Part shown: in pieces, positions 23,321 to 32,450 of the stretch
Layout of the letters: the number at the start of each line of letters is the position of its first letter
Numbering within the stretch: the stretch's first letter is position 1
Source: Corynebacterium faecale
Lineage (GTDB): Bacteria; Actinomycetota; Actinomycetes; Mycobacteriales; Mycobacteriaceae
DNA: 64,000 bases
Assembly: GCF_030408735.1 (NCBI RefSeq)
Contig: NZ_CP047204.1
Span: forward strand, 868,001 to 932,000
Direction: 5' to 3'
The notes under the pieces: model-generated
Seen by the model: the letters and a program-made list of their open reading frames with translations, nothing else
What the model was told of the DNA's origin: nothing
Database searches by the model: none
Program-made: the position numbers and the translations under genes

Positions 23321-24338
23321 GGGTATTCTCGATTCGCTGTCACTTCCCGTCATCATCGCACCGATGGCGGGAGGGCCTTCCACCCCGGCCCTGGCCAACG
23401 CGGCCGCAGAAGCTGGCTCCCTGGGATTTCTCGCCGGAGGAACCATGGGTGTGGATCAATTCCGTTCGGAACTCGTGCAGCTGCGCGGTCGGGTGGCCAT
23501 CAATCTTTTTCGGCCTCAGGAACAGGAGCCCAAACCCTCCGATGTGGATGAGCTTGCGGGGTTGCTCACCCAGCCGTTCCGTGAATTCAAGTTGGGGGAG
23601 CCACGTGTTCCCATGGTGGATCTGAGTAATGGGTGGGAGGAGAAGTTTCGACTGGCTGTGGCGGCGCGGCCAGCGGTGATTTCCTGCACCTTTGGATTGT
23701 TCACCGCTGATGAGTTCGCCACGCTCAAGCATGCGGGCATCGAGGCCTGGGTGACCGTGACCAACCCGGAGGATGCACGGCGGGCCGAGCAGGCGGGTGC
23801 GGATGCGCTTGTGGTCCAGGGCCCCGAGGCTGGCGGGCACCGTTCCAGCTGGACGATCGCAGAGGAACCGGATGTCCGTTCTCTGGACGATCTCCTTCAG
23901 GCAGTGGTGGCTGCGGGCGTGCGCGCGCCGCTGGTGGCTGCCGGTGGCGTGGCCACCCGCGCAGATGTGGTGCGGGTGCTCTCCCTGGGCGCGACCGCGG
24001 TTGCTTGTGGTTCCGCTTTCCTGCTTTGCGACGAAGCGGGCACCTCCCCGACCAACCGCGACATCCTCCGTTCCGCCCCCGACATGGGATTAACCACTGT
24101 GTCAAGTCGGTCCTTCTCGGGGCGGTATGCCAGGGGAGTGGAGACCAGGTTCGTGAGGGAACACGAAAGTTTACCCCCGGTTTACCCATACCTGAACCAT
24201 CTGATAGCGCCACTGCGGGCCGCGACGGGACCATTGGGGAACTGGGATTACGCCTACTGCCTGGTAGGAACCGGAATTGGTAACATTAATGACGGGACAG
24301 TGAAACACATATTGAAAGCATTAAATCCGTCCGGTTGA
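23319..24338 (+). CDS. Nitronate monooxygenase (2-nitropropane dioxygenase family)
   Basis: FMN-dependent TIM-barrel oxidase of about 339 residues. The N-terminus PVIIAPMAGGPSTPALANAAAEAG and the phosphate-binding loops ALVVQGPEAGGHR and PLVAAGGVATRADV followed by GATAVACGSAF are typical of class I/II nitronate monooxygenases, which detoxify alkyl nitronates such as propionate-3-nitronate. The His in EAGGHR corresponds to the catalytic His. I chose the ATG at 23319, which shares CATG with the start of pth2 on the other strand; a TTG at 23310 is also in frame. No ribosome site is visible and TAGTAT lies about eight bases upstream, which suits a leaderless mRNA. Confidence 0.85.
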   Translation: MGILDSLSLPVIIAPMAGGPSTPALANAAAEAGSLGFLAGGTMGVDQFRSELVQLRGRVAINLFRPQEQEPKPSDVDELAGLLTQPFREFKLGEPRVPMVDLSNGWEEKFRLAVAARPAVISCTFGLFTADEFATLKHAGIEAWVTVTNPEDARRAEQAGADALVVQGPEAGGHRSSWTIAEEPDVRSLDDLLQAVVAAGVRAPLVAAGGVATRADVVRVLSLGATAVACGSAFLLCDEAGTSPTNRDILRSAPDMGLTTVSSRSFSGRYARGVETRFVREHESLPPVYPYLNHLIAPLRAATGPLGNWDYAYCLVGTGIGNINDGTVKHILKALNPSG

Positions 24339-24388
24339 TATACGGTAGGGGGGATTGTTCTCCATCTACCCATCGAAGGACGCATTAA

Positions 24389-25831
24389 ATGACCAACAAC
24401 CACAAGGACTGGAACGAACGCATCGCAGTTGCGGAACAGATGGTGCCCCTCATCGGGCGTCTGCACCGCAATAACAATGTCGTGGTGTCGGTCTTCGGTC
24501 GTCTCCTTGTGAATGTCTCAGACATCGACATCATCAAGTCCCACCGCTACGCGCGCCACATCACCACCAAGGAACTGCCACTGCAGGACACTCTGGCGAT
24601 CCTGCGTGAACTGGTTGAACTGGATCTTGGTACCGCATCGATCGATCTGGGACAGCTGGCCTACAACTTTGAAAACTCCGACAGCACCGACCTGCGCGCC
24701 TTCCTGGAAGAGTCCCTCGCAGATGTCATCGGCGCTGACCCATCCACCAGGCATGCTGACGTTGTGCTGTACGGATTCGGTCGCATCGGCCGACTGCTGG
24801 CCCGCATCCTCGTCTCCCGTGAGGCACTCTATGACGGCGTGCGTCTGCGCGCCATCGTGGTTCGCAAGAACTCCGAGGATGATCTGATCAAGCGTGCATC
24901 CCTGCTGCGCCGTGATTCCGTGCACGGTGCCTTCGATGGCACCATCACCACCGATCATGAGAACAACATCATCTGGGCGAACGGCACCCCTATCCAGGTG
25001 ATCTACTCCAACGATCCGACCACCGTCGACTACACCGAGTACGACATCAATAACGCCATCGTGGTGGACAACACCGGTCGCTGGCGTGACCGCGAGGGAC
25101 TGGCACAGCACCTGCAGGCCAAGGGGGTATCCAAGGTCGTGCTCACCGCACCGGGCAAGGGCGACCTGAAGAACATTGTCTACGGTATCAACCAGGCTGA
25201 TATCGCCGAGGATGACAACATTGTCACCGCGGCGTCCTGCACCACCAACGCCATCACCCCGGTCCTTAAGGTGATCAATGATCGTTATGGTGTGGAATTC
25301 GGTCACGTGGAAACGGTTCACTCCTTCACCAATGACCAGAACCTCATCGACAACTTCCATAAGGGCTCCCGCCGTGGCCGCGCGGCTGGCCTCAACATGG
25401 TGATCACCGAGACCGGTGCAGCCAAGGCCGTCGCCAAGGCACTGCCCGAGCTGGAGGGCAAGCTGACCGGCAACGCCATCCGCGTCCCCACCCCGAATGT
25501 GTCCATGGCTGTGCTGAACCTGACCCTCAATCAGGACGTGGACCGCGATGAGGTCAATGACTTCCTGCGCCGGGTGTCCCTGCACTCCAACCTGCGTCAG
25601 CAGATTGACTGGATTCGCTCCCCGGAGGTGGTCTCCACTGACTTCGTGGGCACCACCCATGCCGGTATCGTGGATGGACTGGCCACCATTGCAACGGGTC
25701 GCCACCTGGTGCTCTACGTCTGGTACGACAACGAGTTCGGTTACTCCAACCAGGTTGTGCGCATTGTCGAGGAGATCGCCGGTGCCCGTCCGAAGGTGTT
25801 CCCGGAGCGCGCCATGCCGGTGTCCCTCTAA
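24389..25831 (+). CDS. gapX: Glyceraldehyde-3-phosphate dehydrogenase, long gluconeogenic type
   Basis: A 480-residue GAPDH, about 145 residues longer than the glycolytic enzyme. The extra N-terminal domain (residues 1-125) precedes the Rossmann start VVLYGFGRIGRLLARIL. The active-site Cys lies in AASCTTNAITP near residue 285; HSFTNDQN, the RAAGLNMVITETGA segment and YVWYDNEFGYSNQVVR follow as in all GAPDHs. The length and position match GapX (GapB) of C. glutamicum, described as acting in the gluconeogenic direction. It stands in a single-gene unit ending in a good terminator. Confidence 0.92.
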   Translation: MTNNHKDWNERIAVAEQMVPLIGRLHRNNNVVVSVFGRLLVNVSDIDIIKSHRYARHITTKELPLQDTLAILRELVELDLGTASIDLGQLAYNFENSDSTDLRAFLEESLADVIGADPSTRHADVVLYGFGRIGRLLARILVSREALYDGVRLRAIVVRKNSEDDLIKRASLLRRDSVHGAFDGTITTDHENNIIWANGTPIQVIYSNDPTTVDYTEYDINNAIVVDNTGRWRDREGLAQHLQAKGVSKVVLTAPGKGDLKNIVYGINQADIAEDDNIVTAASCTTNAITPVLKVINDRYGVEFGHVETVHSFTNDQNLIDNFHKGSRRGRAAGLNMVITETGAAKAVAKALPELEGKLTGNAIRVPTPNVSMAVLNLTLNQDVDRDEVNDFLRRVSLHSNLRQQIDWIRSPEVVSTDFVGTTHAGIVDGLATIATGRHLVLYVWYDNEFGYSNQVVRIVEEIAGARPKVFPERAMPVSL

Positions 25832-25840
25832 GACGCACTG

Positions 25841-25880
25841 ATCCGGCTGCTCTCCCTCTGGGCGGAGCAGCCGGATTTTG
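25841..25880 (+). terminator. Terminator of gapX
   Basis: ATCCGGCTGCTC pairs with GAGCAGCCGGAT (12 bp perfect), loop of 12, followed by TTTTG. Confidence 0.88.
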
Positions 25881-25918
25881 CTTGGGTTGGGGAGCTGCGG
25901 GGTCTAGACTCTTAAGGT

Positions 25919-26119
25919 ATGAGCAAGCGTAGGAAGAAGACCTCACGCGTGACGGTGACCCACAATCCGCTGGGATTGAAACTGAAGGCCACGTGCTGTC
26001 AGAAAACTCCGCGGTGCACGAACTGTCCCGTGGTGTACACCCGCCTGCTCAAATCGGGGGCCTGGGAAAATGATGACATTGACCTTCCCCGTCGGCTCAA
26101 GGAAGCACGGAGAAAGTAG
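25919..26119 (+). CDS. Small four-cysteine protein, copy 1
   Basis: A 66-residue basic protein with a central ATCCQKTPRCTNCPVVYTRLL: Cys-Cys, Pro-Arg-Cys and Cys-Pro spaced as in the next gene, suggesting a zinc or iron-sulfur knot flanked by Arg/Lys-rich ends. No family function is known to me. TAGACT at 25905-25910 followed by AAGG close to the ATG suggests a very short leader. It is seven bases from its paralogue, so the pair is an operon. The acidic WENDDIDLP segment after the motif also has a counterpart (ALDLDDAALA) in copy 2. Confidence 0.75.
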   Translation: MSKRRKKTSRVTVTHNPLGLKLKATCCQKTPRCTNCPVVYTRLLKSGAWENDDIDLPRRLKEARRK

Positions 26120-26125
26120 ACGGCC

Positions 26126-26311
26126 ATGGGCAAATCCATGGCCAAGGTGCGGAAGCGACTGGAACGCGGCAAGGTCAAGAAGAAGTGCTGCAAGGACAAT
26201 CCCCGCTGTTCCTCATGCCCGACTGTTGCACATCGGCTGCGTAAGGCCGGTGCCCTGGATCTGGATGATGCCGCCCTGGCGAAGGCCGTCAAACATGCAC
26301 GACGCTGGTAG
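26126..26311 (+). CDS. Small four-cysteine protein, copy 2
   Basis: A 61-residue paralogue of the preceding gene. The shared core is KCCKDNPRCSSCPTVAHRLRKAGA, so the pattern CC-x4-RC-x2-CP-x-V is conserved while the ends differ. The N-terminus (RKRLERGKVKKK) is strongly basic, consistent with RNA or DNA contact; the four Cys could bind one metal ion. Function unknown. Tandem retention of both copies argues that they are real genes despite their size. It converges with pth1, with only six bases between stops. Confidence 0.75.
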   Translation: MGKSMAKVRKRLERGKVKKKCCKDNPRCSSCPTVAHRLRKAGALDLDDAALAKAVKHARRW

Positions 26312-26317
26312 GGGCTG

Positions 26318-26851
26318 TCAGAGTCCCCGGAGGTGATTCTCCACCAGGTCAGCGCCATCGGCGGCCATGATCGGCACGTTGTCCTGTTCCTGTTTGGAAA
26401 AGGGCTTGAGTACGAAAGAAGCCGCATCCATCCGTCCCGGTGGCCTCCCGATACCCACGCTGAGTTTCCAGTAGTCCTTGGTGCCCAGGGACTTGCTGGT
26501 TGATTTCAGGCCGTTGTGCCCGTGATCCCCACCACCCTGGCGCAGCTTCAGCTCACCGAAATCCAGTTCCAGCTCATCATGAACCACGATGACATTGGCG
26601 GGCGAGATCTTGAAGAAGTCACACAGTGACCGGATCGGGGTGCCGGACAGATTCATGAAACTGCGTGGCTTGGCCACAATCATCCCGGGTAACTGGGCGG
26701 TTTCCGTGTTGGAGCGCTTATGCACACTGAAATTCGCATGATTCCGGGCCACCAACTCCTCCACCACCTCGAAGCCGATGTTATGGCGGGTGCCAACATA
26801 TTTGGGGCCCGGGTTGCCGAGGCCCACCACAAGAACAGGGGAGTCATTCAC
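26318..26851 (-). CDS. pth1: Peptidyl-tRNA hydrolase
   Basis: A 177-residue Pth of normal length that recycles peptidyl-tRNA. It starts directly with MNDSPVLVVGLGNPGPKY; His in TRHNIG, FMNLSGTP, Asp in HDELELDFGELKLRQGG and Asn in GHNGLKS complete the active site. It lies downstream of rplY on the same strand, the same rplY-pth order seen in many bacteria, and separated from it by a terminator hairpin. The second copy (22676-23320) shares the same motifs but carries an N-terminal extension. Confidence 0.92.
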   Translation of the reverse strand: MNDSPVLVVGLGNPGPKYVGTRHNIGFEVVEELVARNHANFSVHKRSNTETAQLPGMIVAKPRSFMNLSGTPIRSLCDFFKISPANVIVVHDELELDFGELKLRQGGGDHGHNGLKSTSKSLGTKDYWKLSVGIGRPPGRMDAASFVLKPFSKQEQDNVPIMAADGADLVENHLRGL

Positions 26852-26913
26852 ACTAACTAGTCAACCATGCCCTCCACCCAGGTCAAACCACAGGGGAGCT
26901 GGGTACAAAAGAA

Positions 26914-26953
26914 GGGCCGCTGATGTGATCGTGCACTATCACATCAGCGGCCC
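26914..26953 (-). terminator. Terminator of rplY
   Basis: 16-base perfect arms (26914-26929, 26938-26953); read on the minus strand the hairpin is followed by TTCTTTTGT. Confidence 0.88.
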
Positions 26954-26967
26954 CGCTTGGGGAGTGC

Positions 26968-27576
26968 TTAAGCCTCGGAAGGAGCCTCAGCCTCGTCCTC
27001 GCCGTCCTCAGCTGGAGCTTCCTCAACAGCTGGGAGAACGATGTTGACGATGAGCACGTCAGCCTCGTCGATCAGGACCTGATCGTCGGCAAGCTTGATG
27101 TCGCCGGCGGTGATCTGCGCGCCGAGCTCAAGGCCCTCGACGGAGACAGTGATCTCTTCAGGGATGTTCAGGGCGTCGGCCTCGATGAGGATGGTGTCGG
27201 CATCCTGGACAACCATGGTGTTCGGTGCAGGCTGGCCTTCGATGATGACTGGGACCTCGACCTCAACCTTCTCGCCACGGGTGATGGCGAGCAGGTCCAG
27301 GTGGTCGATGTTGAAGGTCAGAACGTTCTGATCGATGTGCTTGATCATGACGAGCTGCTTCTCACCTTCGATGTCCAGCTCCATGACGGCGTTGACGCCG
27401 TTGCGACGGACCAGGCCGGCGAAAGCGCGGTGGTCGACGGTGACGTGGAGGTTGTTCTCCAGTGCTGCGCCGTAGACGACGGCAGGGACCAGGCCGGCGA
27501 CGCGGGCGCGACGTGCGGAACCCTTGCCGAACTCGGTGCGGTTGGCAGCCTCAATGGTCTCAAACTTGTTAGCCAT
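26968..27576 (-). CDS. rplY: Ribosomal protein bL25, long (CTC/TL5) form
   Basis: Binds 5S rRNA in the 50S subunit. The 202-residue protein has the N-terminal L25 domain (RTEFGKGSARRARVAGLVPAVVYG) and the extra beta-rich CTC domain (residues ~95-180), ending with an acidic Glu/Ala tail. The ATG at 27576 has AAGGAGAAACAC upstream; the open frame extending to 27696 is leader. The roughly 200-base leader region has no obvious other gene and could hold regulatory structure. Confidence 0.92.
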   Translation of the reverse strand: MANKFETIEAANRTEFGKGSARRARVAGLVPAVVYGAALENNLHVTVDHRAFAGLVRRNGVNAVMELDIEGEKQLVMIKHIDQNVLTFNIDHLDLLAITRGEKVEVEVPVIIEGQPAPNTMVVQDADTILIEADALNIPEEITVSVEGLELGAQITAGDIKLADDQVLIDEADVLIVNIVLPAVEEAPAEDGEDEAEAPSEA

Positions 27577-27848
27577 GTGTTTCTCCTTGAATGGGTTGAT
27601 TCGGATAAACTCGGCCGCGAAAACAATAAAGCCCACGACCGACTCGAATGTCTTGGTCGAGTCTTCGCAGGCATCAGGCTCTCTGGTGGAGGTCACCGCG
27701 GTGAAGCGGCAACATGGAGCCTGTGGAAGTCTAGATCGCGTCGATAACGGCTGATCTCCGGAGAATTATCCACGGTGACCGGCCCTCGCCGAGACTTGAA
27801 AAGGGTAGCACGGTGGCAAACCGTGGAACAAACCATAAGGGGATGGTG

Positions 27849-28469
27849 TCAGAGATTCTTCAGGGCTTCCCGCCTGCTCAGTGGTGAGAGCTCTGTGCTG
27901 TCCACATGGGCCCGAACCCAGGAGGGGTTGTGACGGGCCAGATCCCGCAATGCCCATCCGATGGCCTTGTTGATGAAGAATTCCTCGGACCCCAGGTTTT
28001 GCTGAATGATCCAATTGAGCAGCTCAAGGTCAGTCCGGTGCCCCAGGCCCAACTGGTGGATGATGGCCACCCGCCGAACCCAGAAATCCTCATTCACGGC
28101 CCATCTTCGCATGGTTGACGCATCTGAACCAGCTCCGATTGGTTTTGCCAGTGCATCCACGGTGTCCCACCAGGGCTTGATCCTGATGAGAGAGTGGGCG
28201 AGTTCCGGGTCAGTGATTCCCACACCCCGGATGTGATCACAGGCTACGTACTGCAGTTCGCGTTCCTCAGCCTGGAAACAATCGGTGATGAATGATTGAT
28301 CCAGATTCTTCATGGTCCGGAGTGCAGGTTTTGTGGCCTCGCGTCGCACCGGTGTACTGATTCCCAGGAAAGGGAACTGACCCCGCATATACGCCCTCAT
28401 CTGGGCGGCACGTGCGGGGTCAGCCAGTGGATCAAGGGCCTGTCGGACGTGGATGAATGCCTCCGACAT
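27849..28469 (-). CDS. DNA alkylation repair protein (AlkD-like HEAT-repeat family)
   Basis: A 206-residue all-helical protein of the AlkD/AlkC DNA glycosylase superfamily. Typical landmarks are PFLGISTPVRREATKPAL near the N-terminus, ERELQYVACDHIRG, PWWDTVDALAKPIG with the conserved Trp-Asp pair, and WVRRVAIIHQLG and FFINKAIGWALRDLARHNP. AlkD excises bulky or cationic alkyl bases such as 7-methylguanine. The Asp in WWDTVD matches the catalytic position; assignment is from these motifs. It lies 18 bases downstream of prsA and may be read through with prsA-glmU. Confidence 0.85.
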   Translation of the reverse strand: MSEAFIHVRQALDPLADPARAAQMRAYMRGQFPFLGISTPVRREATKPALRTMKNLDQSFITDCFQAEERELQYVACDHIRGVGITDPELAHSLIRIKPWWDTVDALAKPIGAGSDASTMRRWAVNEDFWVRRVAIIHQLGLGHRTDLELLNWIIQQNLGSEEFFINKAIGWALRDLARHNPSWVRAHVDSTELSPLSRREALKNL

Positions 28470-28487
28470 GGTTGAAGCTCCCGGGGT

Positions 28488-29465
28488 TTAGGCGTCGCCC
28501 TCGAAGAGGGTGGTGACAGAACCGTTCTCGAAGATCTCGTTGATGGTGCGTGCCAGCAGCGGGGCGATCGGAAGGACGGTCAGATTGCTCCAGCCCTCGG
28601 TGGACTGGGGGAGGGTGTCGGTGGTGATGACTTCCTCAGCACCGCAGCTGGAGAGACGCTCACGTGCAGGATCAGAGAACACACCGTGGGTGCAGGCGAT
28701 GACCACGGAGTGGGCACCAGCCTCTTTCAGTACGCCGACGGCACCGGCGATGGTGCCACCGGTGTCGATCATGTCATCGAGCAGGACACAATCCTTGCCC
28801 GCGACGTCACCGACGACACGGTTGGCCACGATCTCATTGGCCACCTCGGCGGAACGGGTCTTGTGCACGAATGCCATGGGCGCGTCGCCCAGGGTATTGG
28901 CCCACTTCTCGGCGACCTTCACGCGTCCCGCATCCGGGGAGACCACGACGATGTTGGACAGGTCGTACTTGTCCTTGATGTAGTCGGTGAGGATCGGCAT
29001 GGCATGCATGTGGTCAACGGGGCCGTCAAAGAAGCCCTGAATCTGGTCGGTGTGCAGGTCCACGGAGACAATCCGGTCAGCGCCGGCGGTCTGGAGCAGG
29101 TCAGCGATCAGACGTGCTGAGATAGGCTCGCGGCCACGGTGCTTCTTGTCCTGACGCGCATAGGGGTAGAACGGCAGAATGGCGGTGATGCGCTTCGCGG
29201 AACCACGCTTGAGGGCGTCGATCATCAACAGCTGTTCCATCAGCCACTTGTTCAGGGGCTGGGTGTGAGACTGGAGGACGAAGCAGTCGGAGCCACGGAC
29301 GGACTCCTCGAAACGCACATAGATCTCACCATTCGCGAAGTCGCGGGCGGTCATGGGGGTGACCTCCACACCGAGATCAGCAGCGACGGCCTCGGCCAGC
29401 TCCGGGTGCGCGCGACCCGAGAAGAGCATGAGGTTTTTATTGTTTTCTTTCCAGTGAGCAGTCAT
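28488..29465 (-). CDS. prsA: Ribose-phosphate pyrophosphokinase (PRPP synthetase)
   Basis: Makes PRPP from ribose-5-phosphate and ATP for purine, pyrimidine, His and Trp synthesis. At 325 residues it has normal length. RYPYARQDKKHRGREPISA-like segment (flexible loop, written here as FYPYARQDKKHRGREPISA), the Mg-binding VSVDLHTDQIQGFF, the catalytic loop VVSPDAGRVKVAEKWA, and the PRPP signature CVLLDDMIDTGGTIAGA are all present. It lies 11 bases downstream of glmU on the same strand, the glmU-prsA order common in Gram-positive bacteria. Confidence 0.95.
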   Translation of the reverse strand: MTAHWKENNKNLMLFSGRAHPELAEAVAADLGVEVTPMTARDFANGEIYVRFEESVRGSDCFVLQSHTQPLNKWLMEQLLMIDALKRGSAKRITAILPFYPYARQDKKHRGREPISARLIADLLQTAGADRIVSVDLHTDQIQGFFDGPVDHMHAMPILTDYIKDKYDLSNIVVVSPDAGRVKVAEKWANTLGDAPMAFVHKTRSAEVANEIVANRVVGDVAGKDCVLLDDMIDTGGTIAGAVGVLKEAGAHSVVIACTHGVFSDPARERLSSCGAEEVITTDTLPQSTEGWSNLTVLPIAPLLARTINEIFENGSVTTLFEGDA

Positions 29466-29476
29466 GGTGAGTCTGC

Positions 29477-30937
29477 TTAGCCTTCCTGGTTAGGGACAGA
29501 GTTCTGTGCTGCCTCAGCGGCATCCGCTGCTGCAGTACCCGGGCGCTTCTTCTGCACCCAGCCTTCGATGTTGCGCTGACGACCACCAGAGACCGCGAGG
29601 GCGCCCGGAGGAACATCATCCTTGATCACTGTACCGGCACCGGAATACGCGCCGTCACCCACTGTCACCGGAGCGATGAACATGGTGTCGGATCCGGTGC
29701 GGACATGGCTGCCGATGGTGGTGTGGTGCTTGTTCACGCCGTCGTAATTAACGAAGACAGAAGAGGCGCCGATATTGGTGTTCTCACCGATGGTGGCATC
29801 ACCCACATAGGTCAGATGTGGAACCTTGGATCCGCGTCCGATGGTGGCCTTCTTGGTTTCCACGAATCCACCGAGCTTGCCCTCCGCCCCGAGTGAGGTG
29901 CCTGGACGGATGAAGGTGAATGGGCCGACAGTGGCATCATCACCGATCTCCGAGTCGGAACCGTGGGTGCGGATAACCGACGCACCCGACCCGATGATCA
30001 TGTTTTCCAGGGTGGTGTCCGGGCCGATCTCGGCGCCATCCCCCACGGAGGTGGATCCGAGCAGCTGTGTGCCGGGACGGATCACCACGTCACGGCCGAT
30101 GGTGACGTCCACGTCGATCCAGGTGGAGGCCGGATCGACCACGGTGGCGCCACCGCGCATGGCGGCCTCAACGGTGCGACGGTTGAGTTCCGCACCGGCC
30201 TCGGCCAGCTGAACGCGGTCGTTCACGCCGGCGAGTTCACGGGCATCACCGGCGATATGGGCGCGAACCGGGTGGCCTTCACTGCGGGCGATACCCAGGA
30301 CATCGGTCAGGTACAGCTCGCCCTGTGCGTTGTCAGACCGGAGCTGGGACAGTGCAGACCTCAAGATGGTGGCGTCGAAGGCGAACACACCGGAGTTGAC
30401 CTCGGTGATGGAGCGCTCCTCAGCAGAGGCGTCCTTCTGTTCGACGATGGCGATGACCTCGCCATCCTGGTTGCGGACGATACGGCCATAACCGGTGGGG
30501 TCATCCAGGTTCATGGTGAGCACGGTGACCGCGGTCGGTGCCGCGGTGTGGGCCTCCAGCAGAGCACCGAGGGTGTCAGAGGTCAGCAGAGGGACATCAC
30601 CATTGGTGACGATGACGGTCCCGTCAAAACCTTCCAGCTGGTCCATGGCGCACTGCACGGCGTGACCGGTGCCGTTCTGTTCCTCCTGCAGAGCAATGCG
30701 GACCTCCCGATCCAATATGCCTGCAACCTTGTCCACAGCTGGGCCGACCTGATCACGGCGGTGACCGATGACGGCGACGATGTGCTCGGGAGTCAGACCC
30801 GCAGCGGCATGGAGACTGTGGGAGATGAGGCTGCGGCCTCCGATGCTGTGCAATGTCTTTTGAAGATCTGACTTCATTCGGGTTCCAGCACCCGCTGCCA
30901 GTACAACAACTGCGCTGGAGGAATCGCTCGCGCTCAA
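29477..30937 (-). CDS. glmU: Bifunctional GlcNAc-1-P uridyltransferase / GlcN-1-P acetyltransferase
   Basis: Produces UDP-GlcNAc for peptidoglycan. The 486-residue protein begins with the nucleotidyltransferase motif [11 protein letters not shown] at residues 13-23, then TNGDVPLL with the Asp of the metal site, and NDRVQLAEA at the domain linker. The C-terminal half is a left-handed beta-helix of hexapeptide repeats with [11 protein letters not shown] and the acetyltransferase residues of the [13 protein letters not shown] loop. The last ~30 residues are Ala-rich and disordered. It heads the glmU-prsA unit. Confidence 0.95.
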   Translation of the reverse strand: MSASDSSSAVVVLAAGAGTRMKSDLQKTLHSIGGRSLISHSLHAAAGLTPEHIVAVIGHRRDQVGPAVDKVAGILDREVRIALQEEQNGTGHAVQCAMDQLEGFDGTVIVTNGDVPLLTSDTLGALLEAHTAAPTAVTVLTMNLDDPTGYGRIVRNQDGEVIAIVEQKDASAEERSITEVNSGVFAFDATILRSALSQLRSDNAQGELYLTDVLGIARSEGHPVRAHIAGDARELAGVNDRVQLAEAGAELNRRTVEAAMRGGATVVDPASTWIDVDVTIGRDVVIRPGTQLLGSTSVGDGAEIGPDTTLENMIIGSGASVIRTHGSDSEIGDDATVGPFTFIRPGTSLGAEGKLGGFVETKKATIGRGSKVPHLTYVGDATIGENTNIGASSVFVNYDGVNKHHTTIGSHVRTGSDTMFIAPVTVGDGAYSGAGTVIKDDVPPGALAVSGGRQRNIEGWVQKKRPGTAAADAAEAAQNSVPNQEG

Positions 30938-31043
30938 GATGACCTCAAATTCTTAATTAGCCGGGGGCACATGTACGCATGACAGCATATCGTTCAAAGC
31001 CCGGACAAGGTGCTTTAACGGGGTGGTGAAACGGTTCACGGTC

Positions 31044-32324
31044 TCACTTTCCTGCAGAAACCTCCTGGAGGGTGCGGGAGAACACCACGCCGATCAGGCC
31101 CACCGTGGCAAGAAACAGCAATGCCCACTGGGTGCCCAGTGACGCGATACCACCGGAGATCGCCCCCACCGCCAGCAGAATCACACCCATGATCGTGTTG
31201 GCATCAGCCACATAACGGGTCCGTTGATCCCCTTCAGCCATGTCCACCACATAGGTCTTTCGCGCGACACGGATGGCGGTGTGTGCCAGATTCACCAGGA
31301 AAAACCCGGCGGGGAAGGCGATCACATTCACCGCATCCGGTGCCCACCGCGCGCTGGCCACCAGGGCGAAGAGCACCAGTGAACCCAGGAGCGCACCACC
31401 TGCCATGACATCCCGGGAGGAGCGGTCGGACCAGACACCTGAGATCCGTCCACCCACCACGGAGGCCAGACCGGAGGCGATAATGAAGAATCCGAGTGCT
31501 CCGATGCTCTGACCGGATTCCGCGGCAAGCGTGACGATGAACGCCGTCGACAGCGCCGTCACCAGCATCAGTGAACGCACGATGACAAAGTTCCGGAAGT
31601 TCTTGTCATGAATCATCAGTTCGACACCGCTGGCCCACCAGCGGTGTCTTCCCGGGGTCGCCTCACGAGCCCCCTCACCTGACTCCTTAACCACCGGCTC
31701 CAGAATCCCCGCGAAAATGAAGGAGGCGATCAGCCAGGAAAATGAGCTGGCGATGACTGTCGCAGCCAGCACCCAGGAGGGCGAGCTCTCATCGAGGAAG
31801 AAGGTGATGGCCAGGCCGGTAACCAAACCGATGGCGCCGCCGATGGCGGTTGCCCGCCCATTGATCAGACCGCGCCGGCCCTTGGTGATGGTTTTACCCT
31901 GAACATCCTTTGAGGAGATCGAACAGAAGGCACGGAACAGAGCCAGAATCCCCAACAGCACCACCACCGCGATGCCAAGGGCCCACCCCCGGAGGAAGAG
32001 TGCGGCCAGTCCGATACCCAGTGCAGCGAGGAACTGTCCTATCGAACCGATGATCCACACCCGGCTGCGTGATGCCTGCCGCAGCACCCATGGGGTGATG
32101 GCTGCCTGGGGGAGCATCGAACCGGATTCCCGGATGGGTACCAGCAGCGCGATGAGGAACCCCGGGGCGCCACCGGCATGGATCAACCAGGGCAGGACGG
32201 TCTTCGCAGCCACGATCTGATCGCCCACATTCTGCAGGCCATTGGACCAGATGAAGCGTTTCGCATTGTGCTCCTCCAGGTCTTCTTCCGACATGTCTGC
32301 TGGGTTGGGGCGGTCTGTGCGCAT
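31044..32324 (-). CDS. Major facilitator superfamily transporter
   Basis: A 426-residue membrane protein with 12 predicted helices. It lacks an obvious motif A but keeps a charged central loop near residue 200 (ESGEGAREATPGRHRW) typical between the two six-helix halves, and WSDRSSRDVMAGG in the loop between helices 8 and 9. Function unknown. The ATG at 32324 has no ribosome site, but TACAAT lies six bases upstream, so the transcript is probably leaderless; a second Met ten codons in is the fallback. It is divergent from the multicopper oxidase gene, and a role in metal or toxic compound efflux is only a possibility. Confidence 0.8.
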   Translation of the reverse strand: MRTDRPNPADMSEEDLEEHNAKRFIWSNGLQNVGDQIVAAKTVLPWLIHAGGAPGFLIALLVPIRESGSMLPQAAITPWVLRQASRSRVWIIGSIGQFLAALGIGLAALFLRGWALGIAVVVLLGILALFRAFCSISSKDVQGKTITKGRRGLINGRATAIGGAIGLVTGLAITFFLDESSPSWVLAATVIASSFSWLIASFIFAGILEPVVKESGEGAREATPGRHRWWASGVELMIHDKNFRNFVIVRSLMLVTALSTAFIVTLAAESGQSIGALGFFIIASGLASVVGGRISGVWSDRSSRDVMAGGALLGSLVLFALVASARWAPDAVNVIAFPAGFFLVNLAHTAIRVARKTYVVDMAEGDQRTRYVADANTIMGVILLAVGAISGGIASLGTQWALLFLATVGLIGVVFSRTLQEVSAGK

Positions 32325-32450
32325 GGCGTCATTGTAAGTGGTATTGCTCGCATTCCCACCGCAACCACCACAAACCATTGGTGGGCGGCACCTCAAAACC
32401 GTAGACTATTTTCAGTGTAAATCCCGTAGAAAATCAGGAGTGGTGGGCGC

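Noticed and set aside
24518..25705. 395-codon minus-strand frame opposite gapX
   Set aside because: gapX is certain and the opposite frame shows no motif or ribosome site.
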